DNA from: an uncultured Rhodanobacteraceae bacterium
Lineage (GTDB): Bacteria; Pseudomonadota; Gammaproteobacteria; Xanthomonadales; SZUA-5
Length of the DNA stretch: 64,000 nt
Assembly: GCA_937928755.1 (NCBI GenBank)
Contig: CALEZI010000127.1
Span: 1-64,000, forward strand
Direction: 5' to 3'
Shown here piece by piece: positions 49,833-58,498 of the stretch (position 1 is the stretch's first letter; each line of letters begins with the position of its first letter). Position numbers and translations under genes: made by a program. The notes below the pieces were generated by a model. That model saw only the letters and a program-made list of their open reading frames with translations, searched no databases and was not told the origin of the DNA.

Positions 49833-51827
49833 ATGAACTTCAAGCAGTTGCTGTGGTGGGCTGGACTGTGGGCGGGTCTGCATGGATGCGCGACCACCAC
49901 CCGACCTGCAGACCCGGCGCCGGCGCCAGCGCCCGTCGTGGCGCAGGGTCAGCTGATCGCCGACGGCGTGCCCGCGGCTTCCGACGCGCTCGGCGAGGCC
50001 CTGCGTCCGTATCGCAACATGCGCCCGGCGATCTTCCACGGCTGGCTGGCGGACGATTCCGGTGTGCTGGTGTCGCTGCGTTTCGGCGACGTGCCGCAAC
50101 TCGCCAAGGTGACGCAGCCGAGCGGCATGCGCACCCAGCTGACCTTCTACGCCGAGCCAATCCTGCAGGCCTGGGTCAGCCCGAGTCGCGATGTCAACGG
50201 CGCCATCTTTGTCAAGGATCGCGGCGGCGACGAGTACTACCAGTTGCATTTCATCGATTTCAGCAGTGGCCGCTCGCGCCTGCTGAGCGATGGCCAGTCG
50301 CGCAACCTGGATCTGGTGTTCGCTCGCGACGGCAAGCAGTTCGCCTATTCCAGCACGCGCCGCAACGGGCGCGACACCGATGTCTGGATCGGCAACCTTG
50401 ACGATGACCAGCCGCATCGCATCGCCTTCGAACAGGGGGGCAGCTGGAAGCCGCTGGACTTCTCGCCGGACGCGAGCAAGTTGCTGGTGCAGGAGCGGCG
50501 CATCTCGCGAGTCGATGCGCGTTTGCATGTGCTCGATCTGGCCAGCGGCGCGCTGACTCGCGTCGAGATCGGGCGCGAACCGAGCCTGGAAGCCGACGCC
50601 CGCTTCGATAACGACGGCCGCCACCTGCTGGTGGCCACCGACGCGCTCGGCGAGTTCGTCGATGTGGTGCGATTCGATCTGCAGACCGGAGTGGTTGCGC
50701 CGCTGCACGCGCCCCAGGCGTGGGAAGTCGATGCCATGGACCTCAGCATCGATGGCCGGCATCTGGCCCTGATGCGCAATGTCGACGGCAGCAGCGAGAT
50801 CAGTGTGCTCGACCGCCAGGACTCGATGAAGGAAGTCAGCTCGATCAAGTTCGATCAGGGCGTCGCGCGCTCGCCGCGCTTCAACCATGCCGGAACCGAA
50901 ATCGCCTTTGACGTCAGCGGCGCGCAGATTCCCGGGGATGTGTTCTCGCGGTCGCTGAATTCGGGTTTGCTGACGCGCTGGACCCAGGGCGAGACCGGCG
51001 GGATGGACGCGAACGGCTTCATCACGCCGAAGACCATCCGCTTTGGCAGCTTCGACAACGACCCGGCGATGCTGAACCTGCCGCGGCAGATTCCCGCCTT
51101 CGTCTACACGCCGCCTGGCAGCGGTCCATTTCCGGTGCTGATCATGATCCACGGTGGCCCGGAGGCGCAGGCGCGACCGGCCTTCAACGAGTTCATCCAG
51201 TTCCTGGTGCGAGAACGGGGCGTCGCCGTGGTGGTTCCGAACGTGCGCGGTTCGAGCGGCTACGGCAAGACCTACATGGCGCTGGACAACGGCCGCAAGC
51301 GCGAGGATGCCGTCAAGGACATCGGTGCGCTGATCGGTTATCTCGGCACCCAGCCGCAGTACGATACCCGTCGCATCGGGGTTTACGGTGGCAGTTATGG
51401 CGGCTACATGGTGCTGGCATCGATGGTGCACTACGCCGATCAACTGCGCGCCGGGGTGAACATCGTCGGCATCAGCAACTTCGTGAGCTTCCTGCAGAAT
51501 ACCAACCCTTATCGAGTGGATTTGCGCCGACCCGAATATGGGGACGAACGCGACCCGGAAATGCGCGAGTTCTTGCACGGAATCTCGCCTTTGACCCAGG
51601 TCGAGAAGATCCGCAAACCGTTGTTCGTGATCCAGGGCGCCAACGATCCCCGGGTTCCACGCAGCGAGGCGGAACAGATCGTTCAAGCGGTACGCGCCAA
51701 CGGTCGCGACGCCTGGTATCTGCTGGCGCTGGATGAAGGGCACGGATTCCGCAAGAAGTCCAACCTCGACCGCATGACTGATGCCGTGGTGCAGTTTCTC
51801 GACCAGCATCTGTTGCCGGCGCAGTGA
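49833..51827 (+). CDS. S9 family prolyl oligopeptidase-like lipoprotein
   Basis: A 664-aa serine peptidase. The lipobox GLHGC (near residue 17) marks it as a membrane-anchored envelope protein. Residues about 60-390 form a beta-propeller with repeats such as FARDGKQFAYSS and FSPDASKLLV. The alpha/beta hydrolase domain has the nucleophile in GGSYGGYM, Asp in NDPRVP and His in DEGHGF. It probably degrades short peptides in the periplasm. Its stop overlaps the amidase start, suggesting co-expression. Confidence 0.92.
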   Translation: MNFKQLLWWAGLWAGLHGCATTTRPADPAPAPAPVVAQGQLIADGVPAASDALGEALRPYRNMRPAIFHGWLADDSGVLVSLRFGDVPQLAKVTQPSGMRTQLTFYAEPILQAWVSPSRDVNGAIFVKDRGGDEYYQLHFIDFSSGRSRLLSDGQSRNLDLVFARDGKQFAYSSTRRNGRDTDVWIGNLDDDQPHRIAFEQGGSWKPLDFSPDASKLLVQERRISRVDARLHVLDLASGALTRVEIGREPSLEADARFDNDGRHLLVATDALGEFVDVVRFDLQTGVVAPLHAPQAWEVDAMDLSIDGRHLALMRNVDGSSEISVLDRQDSMKEVSSIKFDQGVARSPRFNHAGTEIAFDVSGAQIPGDVFSRSLNSGLLTRWTQGETGGMDANGFITPKTIRFGSFDNDPAMLNLPRQIPAFVYTPPGSGPFPVLIMIHGGPEAQARPAFNEFIQFLVRERGVAVVVPNVRGSSGYGKTYMALDNGRKREDAVKDIGALIGYLGTQPQYDTRRIGVYGGSYGGYMVLASMVHYADQLRAGVNIVGISNFVSFLQNTNPYRVDLRRPEYGDERDPEMREFLHGISPLTQVEKIRKPLFVIQGANDPRVPRSEAEQIVQAVRANGRDAWYLLALDEGHGFRKKSNLDRMTDAVVQFLDQHLLPAQ

Positions 51828-53233
51828 GCGGGACCGGCCTCCCCGGCGATCTGACCTTGCTGAGTGCGGCGCAGGCGGCTGCGGCGCTGGCAGCCGGGCA
51901 GTGCAGTGCGGTGGAACTGTGCGGCGCCTATCTGGCACGCATCGAACGCGACAACCCAGGCGTCAATGCGTATCTGCATGTCGATGCCGAAGGTGCACTG
52001 GCGCAGTCGCGCGCCAGCGACGAGCGCCGTGCGAAGGGCAGGGCGCATCACCCGCTCGACGGCATTCCGTTCGGCATCAAGGACAATATCGCGGTGGCCG
52101 GAATGCCACTGACCGCCGGAATGCAAGCCCGGCGGGATCGGATTGCACTGGACGATGCCTATTGCGTCACCAGGCTGCGGCGCGCCGGAGCGGTGATCCT
52201 CGGCAAGCTCAACCTGCCCGAGGCGGCGCTCGGCGCCGACAGCGACAATCCATGGTACGGGCCGTGCCAGAATCCGCGTCGCCACGGCTACAGCAGCGGC
52301 GGCTCCAGTTCCGGTTCCGCTGCGGCACTGGCCGCGCATTTGTGCGCGCTCAGTCTCGGCAGCGACAGCATGGGTTCGGTCCGCATTCCAGCCGCGTACT
52401 GCGGCGTGGTTGGCCTGAAGCCCAGCAACGGTCGTGTCTCGCAACGTGGGTTGGTGACCGCCTCACGGCGGCTGGACACGGTAGGGCCGATGGCGCGCAC
52501 GGTCACCGATCTGTCCGCCGTATTCCAGCAGGTCTCCGGCGTCGATGCCTTCGACGCGCATTCGCGCAGCGTGCCGCTGGCGCACATCGAGCGTCGGCCC
52601 GAGCGCTTGCGCATCGGCGTTCTCGCCAACCTCGCCGCGCACGGCGTCGAAGCCGATGTGGCCGCCGCTTTCGAACGCGCGCTCAGTCGATTGTCGCCGC
52701 TGCTGCCCAGGCTTCGTCCGATCGATTTCGGCGATGTCGATTTCGGTCGCTTGCGGCGTGCCGGCCTGTTGTTGTGCGAGGCGGAAATGAACCTGGTGCA
52801 CGCGCCCGATCTGGCCGCGCACCCGCAACAGTTTTCCCCGCAGTTGAAGGCGCTGCTCGCCTACGCCGGCACGCGCTCGGCGATCGACGGCGCTGCCGCG
52901 TCGTGGTTGCTCGACGGGGCAATCCTGAAGGCGCGTCGGGTGTTTTCGGAGGTCGATGTACTGCTGACGCCGACCACGCCACAGCCGGCATTTGCGCTCG
53001 GCTCGCCGGTGCCTGCCAACCAGGCGGACCTGACTGCCTTTGCCAACTTTGCCGGAATCCCGGCGCTCAGCTTGCCGATGGGGCCTGGCGTCGATGGCTT
53101 GCCGCTCGGCCTGCAACTGCTGGGACCGATCGGCAGCGACCTGCAGTTGATGGCATTGGGCGAACGCATCGAGGCTGTTCTTGGCGAATGCCAGGCAAGC
53201 GTGGACGGGACCTCGCACGCCGCTCTTGACTGA
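51824..53233 (+). CDS. Amidase-signature family hydrolase
   Basis: A 469-aa amidase-signature enzyme with a GTG start overlapping the peptidase stop. The catalytic Lys is in GIPFGIKDNIAV. The Gly/Ser-rich loop reads YSSGGSSSGSAAALAA, and the nucleophile Ser is in LGSDSMGSVRIPAAYCG. The nucleophile region has DSMGS where most members have DTGGS. It lacks gatC or gatB neighbours, so it is not GatA; the substrate is unknown. The pairing with an S9 peptidase suggests use of amidated peptides. Confidence 0.88.
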   Translation: MSGTGLPGDLTLLSAAQAAAALAAGQCSAVELCGAYLARIERDNPGVNAYLHVDAEGALAQSRASDERRAKGRAHHPLDGIPFGIKDNIAVAGMPLTAGMQARRDRIALDDAYCVTRLRRAGAVILGKLNLPEAALGADSDNPWYGPCQNPRRHGYSSGGSSSGSAAALAAHLCALSLGSDSMGSVRIPAAYCGVVGLKPSNGRVSQRGLVTASRRLDTVGPMARTVTDLSAVFQQVSGVDAFDAHSRSVPLAHIERRPERLRIGVLANLAAHGVEADVAAAFERALSRLSPLLPRLRPIDFGDVDFGRLRRAGLLLCEAEMNLVHAPDLAAHPQQFSPQLKALLAYAGTRSAIDGAAASWLLDGAILKARRVFSEVDVLLTPTTPQPAFALGSPVPANQADLTAFANFAGIPALSLPMGPGVDGLPLGLQLLGPIGSDLQLMALGERIEAVLGECQASVDGTSHAALD

Positions 53234-53277
53234 GGCAGACTTCCGATGCGTCACCCACCATCAGAGGGAGAGCATCC

Positions 53278-53607
53278 ATGGCAGGCAAGTTCGTCGTCAG
53301 TCGCCGCAGCAATGGCGAGTTCCAGTTCGTGCTCAAGGCCAGCAATGGCCAGACCATTCTCACCAGCGAAGGTTATTCGGCTCGCGAGGGCTGCCTGAAC
53401 GGCATCCAGTCGGTGCGTGCGAACGCGGCCGATGCTTCGCGCTTCGAGAAGCGCACGTCGAGCGATGGCAGGCCGTATTTCGTGCTCAAGGCCGGCAACC
53501 ACCAGGTCATCGGCCAAAGCCAGATGTACTCCGGCGATGACAGTTGCGACAACGGCATGGCTTCGGTGGGCAATCACGCCAGCGATGCGGTGATCGTCGA
53601 GGAGTAG
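53278..53607 (+). CDS. YegP-like protein (two DUF1508 repeats)
   Basis: A 109-aa protein made of two DUF1508 repeats: GEFQFVLKASNGQTILTSEG YSAREGCLNGIQSVR and RPYFVLKAGNHQVIGQSQMY followed by NGMASV. The family is small, soluble and of unknown function. A GAGGGAGAG lies upstream of the ATG. It is followed with no gap by the AlkB-like gene, so the two are probably co-translated. Confidence 0.9.
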   Translation: MAGKFVVSRRSNGEFQFVLKASNGQTILTSEGYSAREGCLNGIQSVRANAADASRFEKRTSSDGRPYFVLKAGNHQVIGQSQMYSGDDSCDNGMASVGNHASDAVIVEE

Positions 53608-54225
53608 GTGGCAGCTACACAGTTTCTGGCACTGCCGGGCGCCGAGGTCAGCTATCACGAGAATTGGCTCGACCCGGCCGCTGCCAGTTCAGCACTTGCC
53701 GCATTGCTGGCGGAAGTGCCGTTCACGCAGCACCGGGTGCGCCTGTTCGGGCGCGAACTGCCGGCGCCGAGGCTGTCGGCATGGGTTGGCGATCCCGGCG
53801 CGAGTTATCGCTATTCGCGCGTGCTGCACAAGCCGCTGCCTTGGACGGCAACCCTGGCGGCACTGCGCGAGCGTCTCAACCGCGAGTTTGGCGTGCGCTT
53901 CAACAGCGTGCTGGTGAATCGTTATCGCGACGGACGCGACAGCATGGGCTGGCATGCCGACGACGAGCAAGAACTCGGCCGGCAGCCGTTGATCGCGTCG
54001 ATCAGTCTGGGCGCAGTACGCAAGATGCGTTTTCGTGCACGTGCAGCCGCAAACGTCGGCTGCGCGCTCGACCTGGCTTGCGGCAGCCTGTTGCTGATGG
54101 CTGGTGACACGCAAAGGCTGTATCAGCATGCCGTCCCGAAGACGAATGCGGAAGTCGGCGAACGCATCAATCTGACCTACCGGGTCATCCGTGCCATCAC
54201 TGCGCCGGATTCGCCAGCCGGCTAA
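53608..54225 (+). CDS. AlkB-like 2-oxoglutarate Fe(II) dioxygenase
   Basis: A 205-aa oxidative dealkylation DNA-repair enzyme of the ALKBH2/3-like type. The GTG start directly follows the yegP stop, with GAGGAG overlapping the previous gene's end. It has the iron ligands HADDE and QHAVPK, the nucleotide-recognition region FNSVLVNRYRDGRDSMGWH and the 2-oxoglutarate-binding RINLTYR. Expected substrates are 1-methyladenine and 3-methylcytosine. Confidence 0.92.
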   Translation: MAATQFLALPGAEVSYHENWLDPAAASSALAALLAEVPFTQHRVRLFGRELPAPRLSAWVGDPGASYRYSRVLHKPLPWTATLAALRERLNREFGVRFNSVLVNRYRDGRDSMGWHADDEQELGRQPLIASISLGAVRKMRFRARAAANVGCALDLACGSLLLMAGDTQRLYQHAVPKTNAEVGERINLTYRVIRAITAPDSPAG

Positions 54226-54246
54226 CATCCGCAGCAAGCGGCAATC

Positions 54247-54696
54247 ATGGACAGGGTCATGCGCAAATTGTTGTGGGTGGGCGGAATCGTGTTGACCACG
54301 GCGGCGTGCTCGGCGGCGACGCCGACGGTGGAGTTGCGCGGCGAGGTCTATCGCGTCGAAGTGGCCGACGACAATGCCGAACGTGCGCGCGGCTTGATGC
54401 ATCGTGACCGCATGGACGCGGATGCCGGCATGCTGTTCCTGTTCGAGCGCCAGGAACCGCAGGCGTTCTGGATGAAGAACACCAGGATTCCGCTGGATAT
54501 CCTGTACTTCGACCAGGACTGGACCCTGGTTGGCTGGAGTCTGGACACACCACCGTGTTCGCTCGGCGATCGTTGTCCAAGTTATCCGAGTCAGGCCCCC
54601 GCGCGTTACGTGCTCGAACTCAACGCCGGTACTGCGGCACGTATCGGAGCGCAGTTTGGCGACAAGCTGACGGTTCACGGGCTCGAGGTCGATTGA
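54247..54696 (+). CDS. DUF192 family lipoprotein
   Basis: A 149-aa protein with a short lipoprotein signal (LLWVGGIVLTTAAC). The DUF192 core follows: ERARGLMHRDRMDADAGMLF, FWMKNTRIPLDILYFD and PARYVLELNAG. The start may be the ATG at 54259 (MRKLLWVGG), which gives a more typical signal peptide. The family is of unknown function and usually exported. It lies 21 nt after alkB and is the last gene before a REP cluster. Confidence 0.88.
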   Translation: MDRVMRKLLWVGGIVLTTAACSAATPTVELRGEVYRVEVADDNAERARGLMHRDRMDADAGMLFLFERQEPQAFWMKNTRIPLDILYFDQDWTLVGWSLDTPPCSLGDRCPSYPSQAPARYVLELNAGTAARIGAQFGDKLTVHGLEVD

Positions 54697-54728
54697 GTCG
54701 CCGACACCAGCGACGGCTGACGGGCTAC

Positions 54729-55046
54729 TGTAGAGCCGAGCTTGCTCGACTTGGGCATGCGGAAAAGGCAGCGGAGCAAGCTCCGCTCTACAGGAGCAAC
54801 GGCCCACGTGCCTTTGTAGAGCCGAGCTTGCTCGGCTTGGGCATGCGGAAAAGGCAGCAGAGCAAGCTCCGCTCTACAGGAGCAGGAGCGACGGCAAACG
54901 CAGCGGAGCAAGCTCCGCTCAACAGGAGCGACGGCTGACGGGCCTTTGTAGAGCCGAGCTTGCTCGGCTTGGGCATGCGGAAAAGGCAGCGGAGCAAGCT
55001 CCGCTCTACAGAAGGCAGAGGCAGCGGAGCAAGCTCCGCGCTACAC
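54729..55046. repeat. Cluster of GTAG REP palindromes, both orientations
   Basis: At least seven REP units fill the spacer between convergent DUF192 and the Mrp cluster. Forward units read TGTAGAGCCGAGCTTGCTCG. Inverted units read AGCGGAGCAAGCTCCGCT followed by CTACA. A unit of about 110 bp that also contains GGGCATGCGGAAAAGGCAG is repeated three times. The palindromes belong to the same family as the 15.5-kb array. Confidence 0.9.
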
Positions 55047-55054
55047 AAGGCGGG

Positions 55055-56743
55055 TCACCCGCGCTGGGCGAGTGCCACGACCAGCACCAGGATCACGGTC
55101 ACCCACAACGCCATGCTGCCGATCGGTGACGTGCGGGCGAGTGCGCCTCCCGGCTCGGACCAGCGCGTCAGGCGTTCGACCAGAGGCCGGCCACTGCGCT
55201 GCCAACGAGTGTCGATCAATTCCATCAGCGCGACCCAGATGCGCTCGACCCAGCCCGCAAGGCGCGGCAGCAACATGCGGTAGGTCCAGTCCAGATCGAG
55301 GCTGATGGTCAGCGTGCGTTGCATCGCCGGCAGCATGACGAAGAAGGCGAGGCCGGCGAACAGCAGCAACTGGAACTGGCTGACCAGATGCTCGCCGGTG
55401 TATGGCTGGTAATCGACCGGGTAGGGCAGCAGGCTGTAGAGCAGGCCAGGGAAGCAGCCGATCGCGATGCAGGCGACGGCGAACAGGATCATCGCTGCAC
55501 GCATGTTCCACGGTGGATCGGCGGGACGCAGTCCGGAGTCCTTCTGGAAGAACACGAACCACGGGAACTTGATGCCGGCGTGCAGGAACACGCCGGCGGA
55601 GGCGGCGGTCAGCAGATACCAGACCCAGACCATCTGCTGGTCGGCGGCGGCCTGGCTGATCATCGACTTGCTGATGAATCCGGAGGTGAACGGGAATGCC
55701 GAGATCGCCAGCGCGCCGACGATGCCGCAAAGGGTGGTGATCGGCATGCTCTGGTACAGGCCGCCGAGGTCGGTGCACTTGCGCTTGCCGGTCTGGTACA
55801 GCACCGCGCCGGCGCTCATCATGAGCAGCGCCTTGTAGATGATGTGGGCGAAGGCGTGCGCTGCGGCGCCGTTGATCGCCATCTGCGTGCCGATGCCGAC
55901 GGCGCAGACCATGAAGCCGACCTGGTTGACGATCGAATACGCCAGGATCCGGCGCATGTCGTTTTCCAGCAGCGCGTAGATGATCCCGTAGAACACCATG
56001 TACAGGCCGATCCAGATCAGGACCTGCGCGCCCGGAAACAGCAGAATCAGCGCTAGCACCGCGGTCTTGGTGGTGAACGCGGTGAGGAACACGCTGCCGA
56101 ACGGGCTGCCCTCGGGATAGGCGTCGGCCAGCCACGCGCTGATCGGCGGCGCGGCGGCGTTGATCAGCACGCCGATCAGCACTACCCAGGTGTCGAAGTT
56201 GTCGAGCACCAGCGGGCGCACGTCGATCGATCCGGTGTGGATCATCACGCCTTCGATGCCGATCTTCAGGATCACGCCGCCGACCAGGTGCATCAGTGCA
56301 TAACGCACGCCCGCGCGGCGCGCCGCGTCGGTTCCGCCGCACCAGATGACGACCGTGGAGAACAGCGCCATGAACTCCCAGAACAGGAAGAAGGTGATCA
56401 GGTCGCCGGCAAAACTGACGCCGACGGCGCCGGCCGCATAGGCGTAGCTGGCCGCTGTTTCCTGCCATTTCGCCTGACGCAGGCCGAACAGACCGCCGGC
56501 GAAGGCCATGATCGCGAATGCGGTCGCGAACAGCCGCCGCACCGGGCTGGCCTCGACCAGTTCGATCGGATAGCCGAGGAAGCCGACCGTCATCAGCACG
56601 CCATCCGGCAACTGCCAGATCGCCCACAGCGTCAGCAACGGCGCAGCGAGCACCAGGACCGGGCGCATCCCGGGGCGCGCAACCGCGATCAGCAGCGCGC
56701 CGAGAATCAGGATGAAGGCGGGCGGAAAAGCCAGTTCAAGCAT
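55055..56743 (-). CDS. MrpD/NuoM-like antiporter subunit (third copy)
   Basis: Proton-translocating antiporter subunit, 562 aa with about 14 membrane segments. The conserved core includes the Lys/His-bearing segments LAYSIVNQVGFM and AHAFAHIIYKALLMMSAGAV, then FPFTSGFISKSMISQ. It is longer than the other two copies because of a C-terminal extension (about 480-562) with a further membrane helix. It overlaps the 100-aa gene by 8 nt. It is the last gene of the Mrp-type cluster and ends in front of the REP cluster. Confidence 0.9.
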   Translation of the reverse strand: MLELAFPPAFILILGALLIAVARPGMRPVLVLAAPLLTLWAIWQLPDGVLMTVGFLGYPIELVEASPVRRLFATAFAIMAFAGGLFGLRQAKWQETAASYAYAAGAVGVSFAGDLITFFLFWEFMALFSTVVIWCGGTDAARRAGVRYALMHLVGGVILKIGIEGVMIHTGSIDVRPLVLDNFDTWVVLIGVLINAAAPPISAWLADAYPEGSPFGSVFLTAFTTKTAVLALILLFPGAQVLIWIGLYMVFYGIIYALLENDMRRILAYSIVNQVGFMVCAVGIGTQMAINGAAAHAFAHIIYKALLMMSAGAVLYQTGKRKCTDLGGLYQSMPITTLCGIVGALAISAFPFTSGFISKSMISQAAADQQMVWVWYLLTAASAGVFLHAGIKFPWFVFFQKDSGLRPADPPWNMRAAMILFAVACIAIGCFPGLLYSLLPYPVDYQPYTGEHLVSQFQLLLFAGLAFFVMLPAMQRTLTISLDLDWTYRMLLPRLAGWVERIWVALMELIDTRWQRSGRPLVERLTRWSEPGGALARTSPIGSMALWVTVILVLVVALAQRG

Positions 56744-57038
56744 CGTCGCGACGCTCCTTGGCCTCGGCAGCGGCGCTGTAATAGTCCTCGCGACGCTTGA
56801 GGAAGAAACCCAGAGCCTTGGCGAACAGCACCATGCCGACGCAGCTCAGGAATCCGAACGCGGCGTTGAAACCGAACCAGCCGTCGAAATCGAAGTACGC
56901 ATGCATGTGCACCAGCGCCTGCGCCAGTACGCTGGCGAGCAGGATCGCCGCGAACGCCCACCACAGGCGGCGTATGTTCGCCGGCCGGCTGAGCCAGGGC
57001 GTCGCGGGTGCATTGGCAGGCTGATCGGGTGCGCTCAT
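56736..57038 (-). CDS. Small two-helix membrane protein of the Mrp cluster
   Basis: A 100-aa protein with two membrane segments (about 25-45, RRLWWAFAAILLASVLAQAL, and 57-77, FGFNAAFGFLSCVGMVLFA) and a charged C-terminal tail (KRREDYYSAAAEAKERRDDA). It is coupled to its neighbours by a 4-nt overlap with the upstream antiporter gene and an 8-nt overlap with the downstream one. No named family was recognised. The tight coupling argues that it is an accessory subunit of the complex. Confidence 0.8.
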   Translation of the reverse strand: MSAPDQPANAPATPWLSRPANIRRLWWAFAAILLASVLAQALVHMHAYFDFDGWFGFNAAFGFLSCVGMVLFAKALGFFLKRREDYYSAAAEAKERRDDA

Positions 57039-58498
57039 GGCAGGTTGACGATGGCCTTTTCGAGGCCGACCACCGGCCCGTTGAAGACAAAGAACAGGAT
57101 GGTCAGCGTCGCCGTGGTCACCAGCGCGGCAACCATCGGCCACGGGGCTTCGCCGTGCTCGGTTTTTGGTGGCACGCTCTCCGGGCGGAAAAAGGCGCGC
57201 TGGATGATCGGCAGGAAATATGCGGCGTTCAGCGCGGTCGACAGGATCAGCACCGCCAGCACGAAGTAGAGATCGTTCTGGAAGGCGCCGGCGATCATGT
57301 ACCACTTGGACACGAAGCCCGCCGTCGGTGGCACGCCGACCATGCTCAGCGCACCGATGGTGAATGCGGCCATGGTCCAGGGCATACGCCGGCCGATGCC
57401 GTCGAGCTGCGACAACTGGGTCTTTCCGGCGGCGACATAAACGGCGCCGGCCACGAAGAACAGGGTGATCTTGCCGAAGGCATGGGCAACGATGTGCAGC
57501 GCTGCGCCGATTTCGGCAAACGGCGTCAGCACCAGCGCCGCCATCACGATGTAGGACAGTTGGCCGATGGTGGAGTACGCCAGCATGCGCTTGAAGTTGT
57601 CCTGCCGCAGCGCGACCACCGACGCCGCGATGATGGTGAAGCCAGTCAGGTAAACCAGCAGGCGTTCGGCCGGGATGCTGGCGAGGAACTCGGTGCCGAA
57701 GATGTAGATGACCACCTTGGTCAGCGTGAACACGCCGGCCTTGACCACGGCGACCGCGTGCAGCAACGCGGACACCGGCGTCGGCGCGACCATTGCCGCC
57801 GGTAGCCAGCGATGCACAGGCATCACCGCCGCCTTGCCGACGCCGAGCACGAACATCGCCAGCAGCAGCGCCGCCTCGACCGGACCGACCTTGCCGGCGA
57901 GGATGCCGCCCTCGACGAAGTCGACGCTGCCGGCCAGATGCCAGGTCCAGACGATCGCCGGCAGCAGCAGGCCGATCGAAGTCGCCAGCAGGATGCCGAG
58001 GTAAATCCGTGCGCCTTGCACCGCGTTGCGATTGCCGGCGTGCGATACCAAGGGGTAGGTCGACAGCGTCAGCACTTCGTAGAACACGAACAGGGTGACC
58101 AGGTTGCTGGCCAGTGCGACGCCCATGGCGCCGGTCAGCGCGATCGCGAAGCACACATAAAAGCGCGTCTGGTGCTGCTCGCGCTTGGCGCGCATGTAGC
58201 CGATCGAATACACCGAGGTGACGATCCACAGACCGCTGGCGAGCAGCGCGAACAGGATGCCGAGTGGCTCGGCGCGCAGCCCGAGCACGATGCCTGGCAG
58301 CGGTTCGGCCAGGCGCAGCAGCGGCGTGTTGCCGGCCTGCACGTCGCCGAGTACGCCGATGGCGCAGATGAAAAGACTGACCGCCGTGATCAGCGTGACG
58401 CTCTCGCGCAGATTCGGGAAACGATCGCACAGCACGATGCCGACGGCGCCCAGCAGCGGAATCAGCAACATCCATTGCAGCGCGTCGCCGGCGCTCAT
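57035..58498 (-). CDS. MrpD-like antiporter subunit (second copy)
   Basis: Proton-translocating subunit related to NuoL, NuoM and MrpD, 487 aa with about 14 membrane segments. It has the conserved FYEVLTLSTYPLV (membrane Glu), a Lys-bearing VGKAAVMPVHRWLPAAM, LAYSTIGQLSYIV and HAFGKITLFF. It overlaps the first MrpD by 4 nt. Its exact equivalence to MrpA, MrpD or MbhH cannot be settled by eye. Confidence 0.9.
   Translation of the reverse strand: MSAGDALQWMLLIPLLGAVGIVLCDRFPNLRESVTLITAVSLFICAIGVLGDVQAGNTPLLRLAEPLPGIVLGLRAEPLGILFALLASGLWIVTSVYSIGYMRAKREQHQTRFYVCFAIALTGAMGVALASNLVTLFVFYEVLTLSTYPLVSHAGNRNAVQGARIYLGILLATSIGLLLPAIVWTWHLAGSVDFVEGGILAGKVGPVEAALLLAMFVLGVGKAAVMPVHRWLPAAMVAPTPVSALLHAVAVVKAGVFTLTKVVIYIFGTEFLASIPAERLLVYLTGFTIIAASVVALRQDNFKRMLAYSTIGQLSYIVMAALVLTPFAEIGAALHIVAHAFGKITLFFVAGAVYVAAGKTQLSQLDGIGRRMPWTMAAFTIGALSMVGVPPTAGFVSKWYMIAGAFQNDLYFVLAVLILSTALNAAYFLPIIQRAFFRPESVPPKTEHGEAPWPMVAALVTTATLTILFFVFNGPVVGLEKAIVNLP

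Noticed and set aside
49794..51938. 714-codon minus-strand frame over the S9 peptidase
   Set aside because: It is antisense to a peptidase with an intact catalytic triad and shows no family features.
51824..53233. GatA subunit of the tRNA amidotransferase
   Set aside because: No gatB or gatC is adjacent, the active-site loop differs from the GatA consensus, and the gene is coupled to a peptidase.
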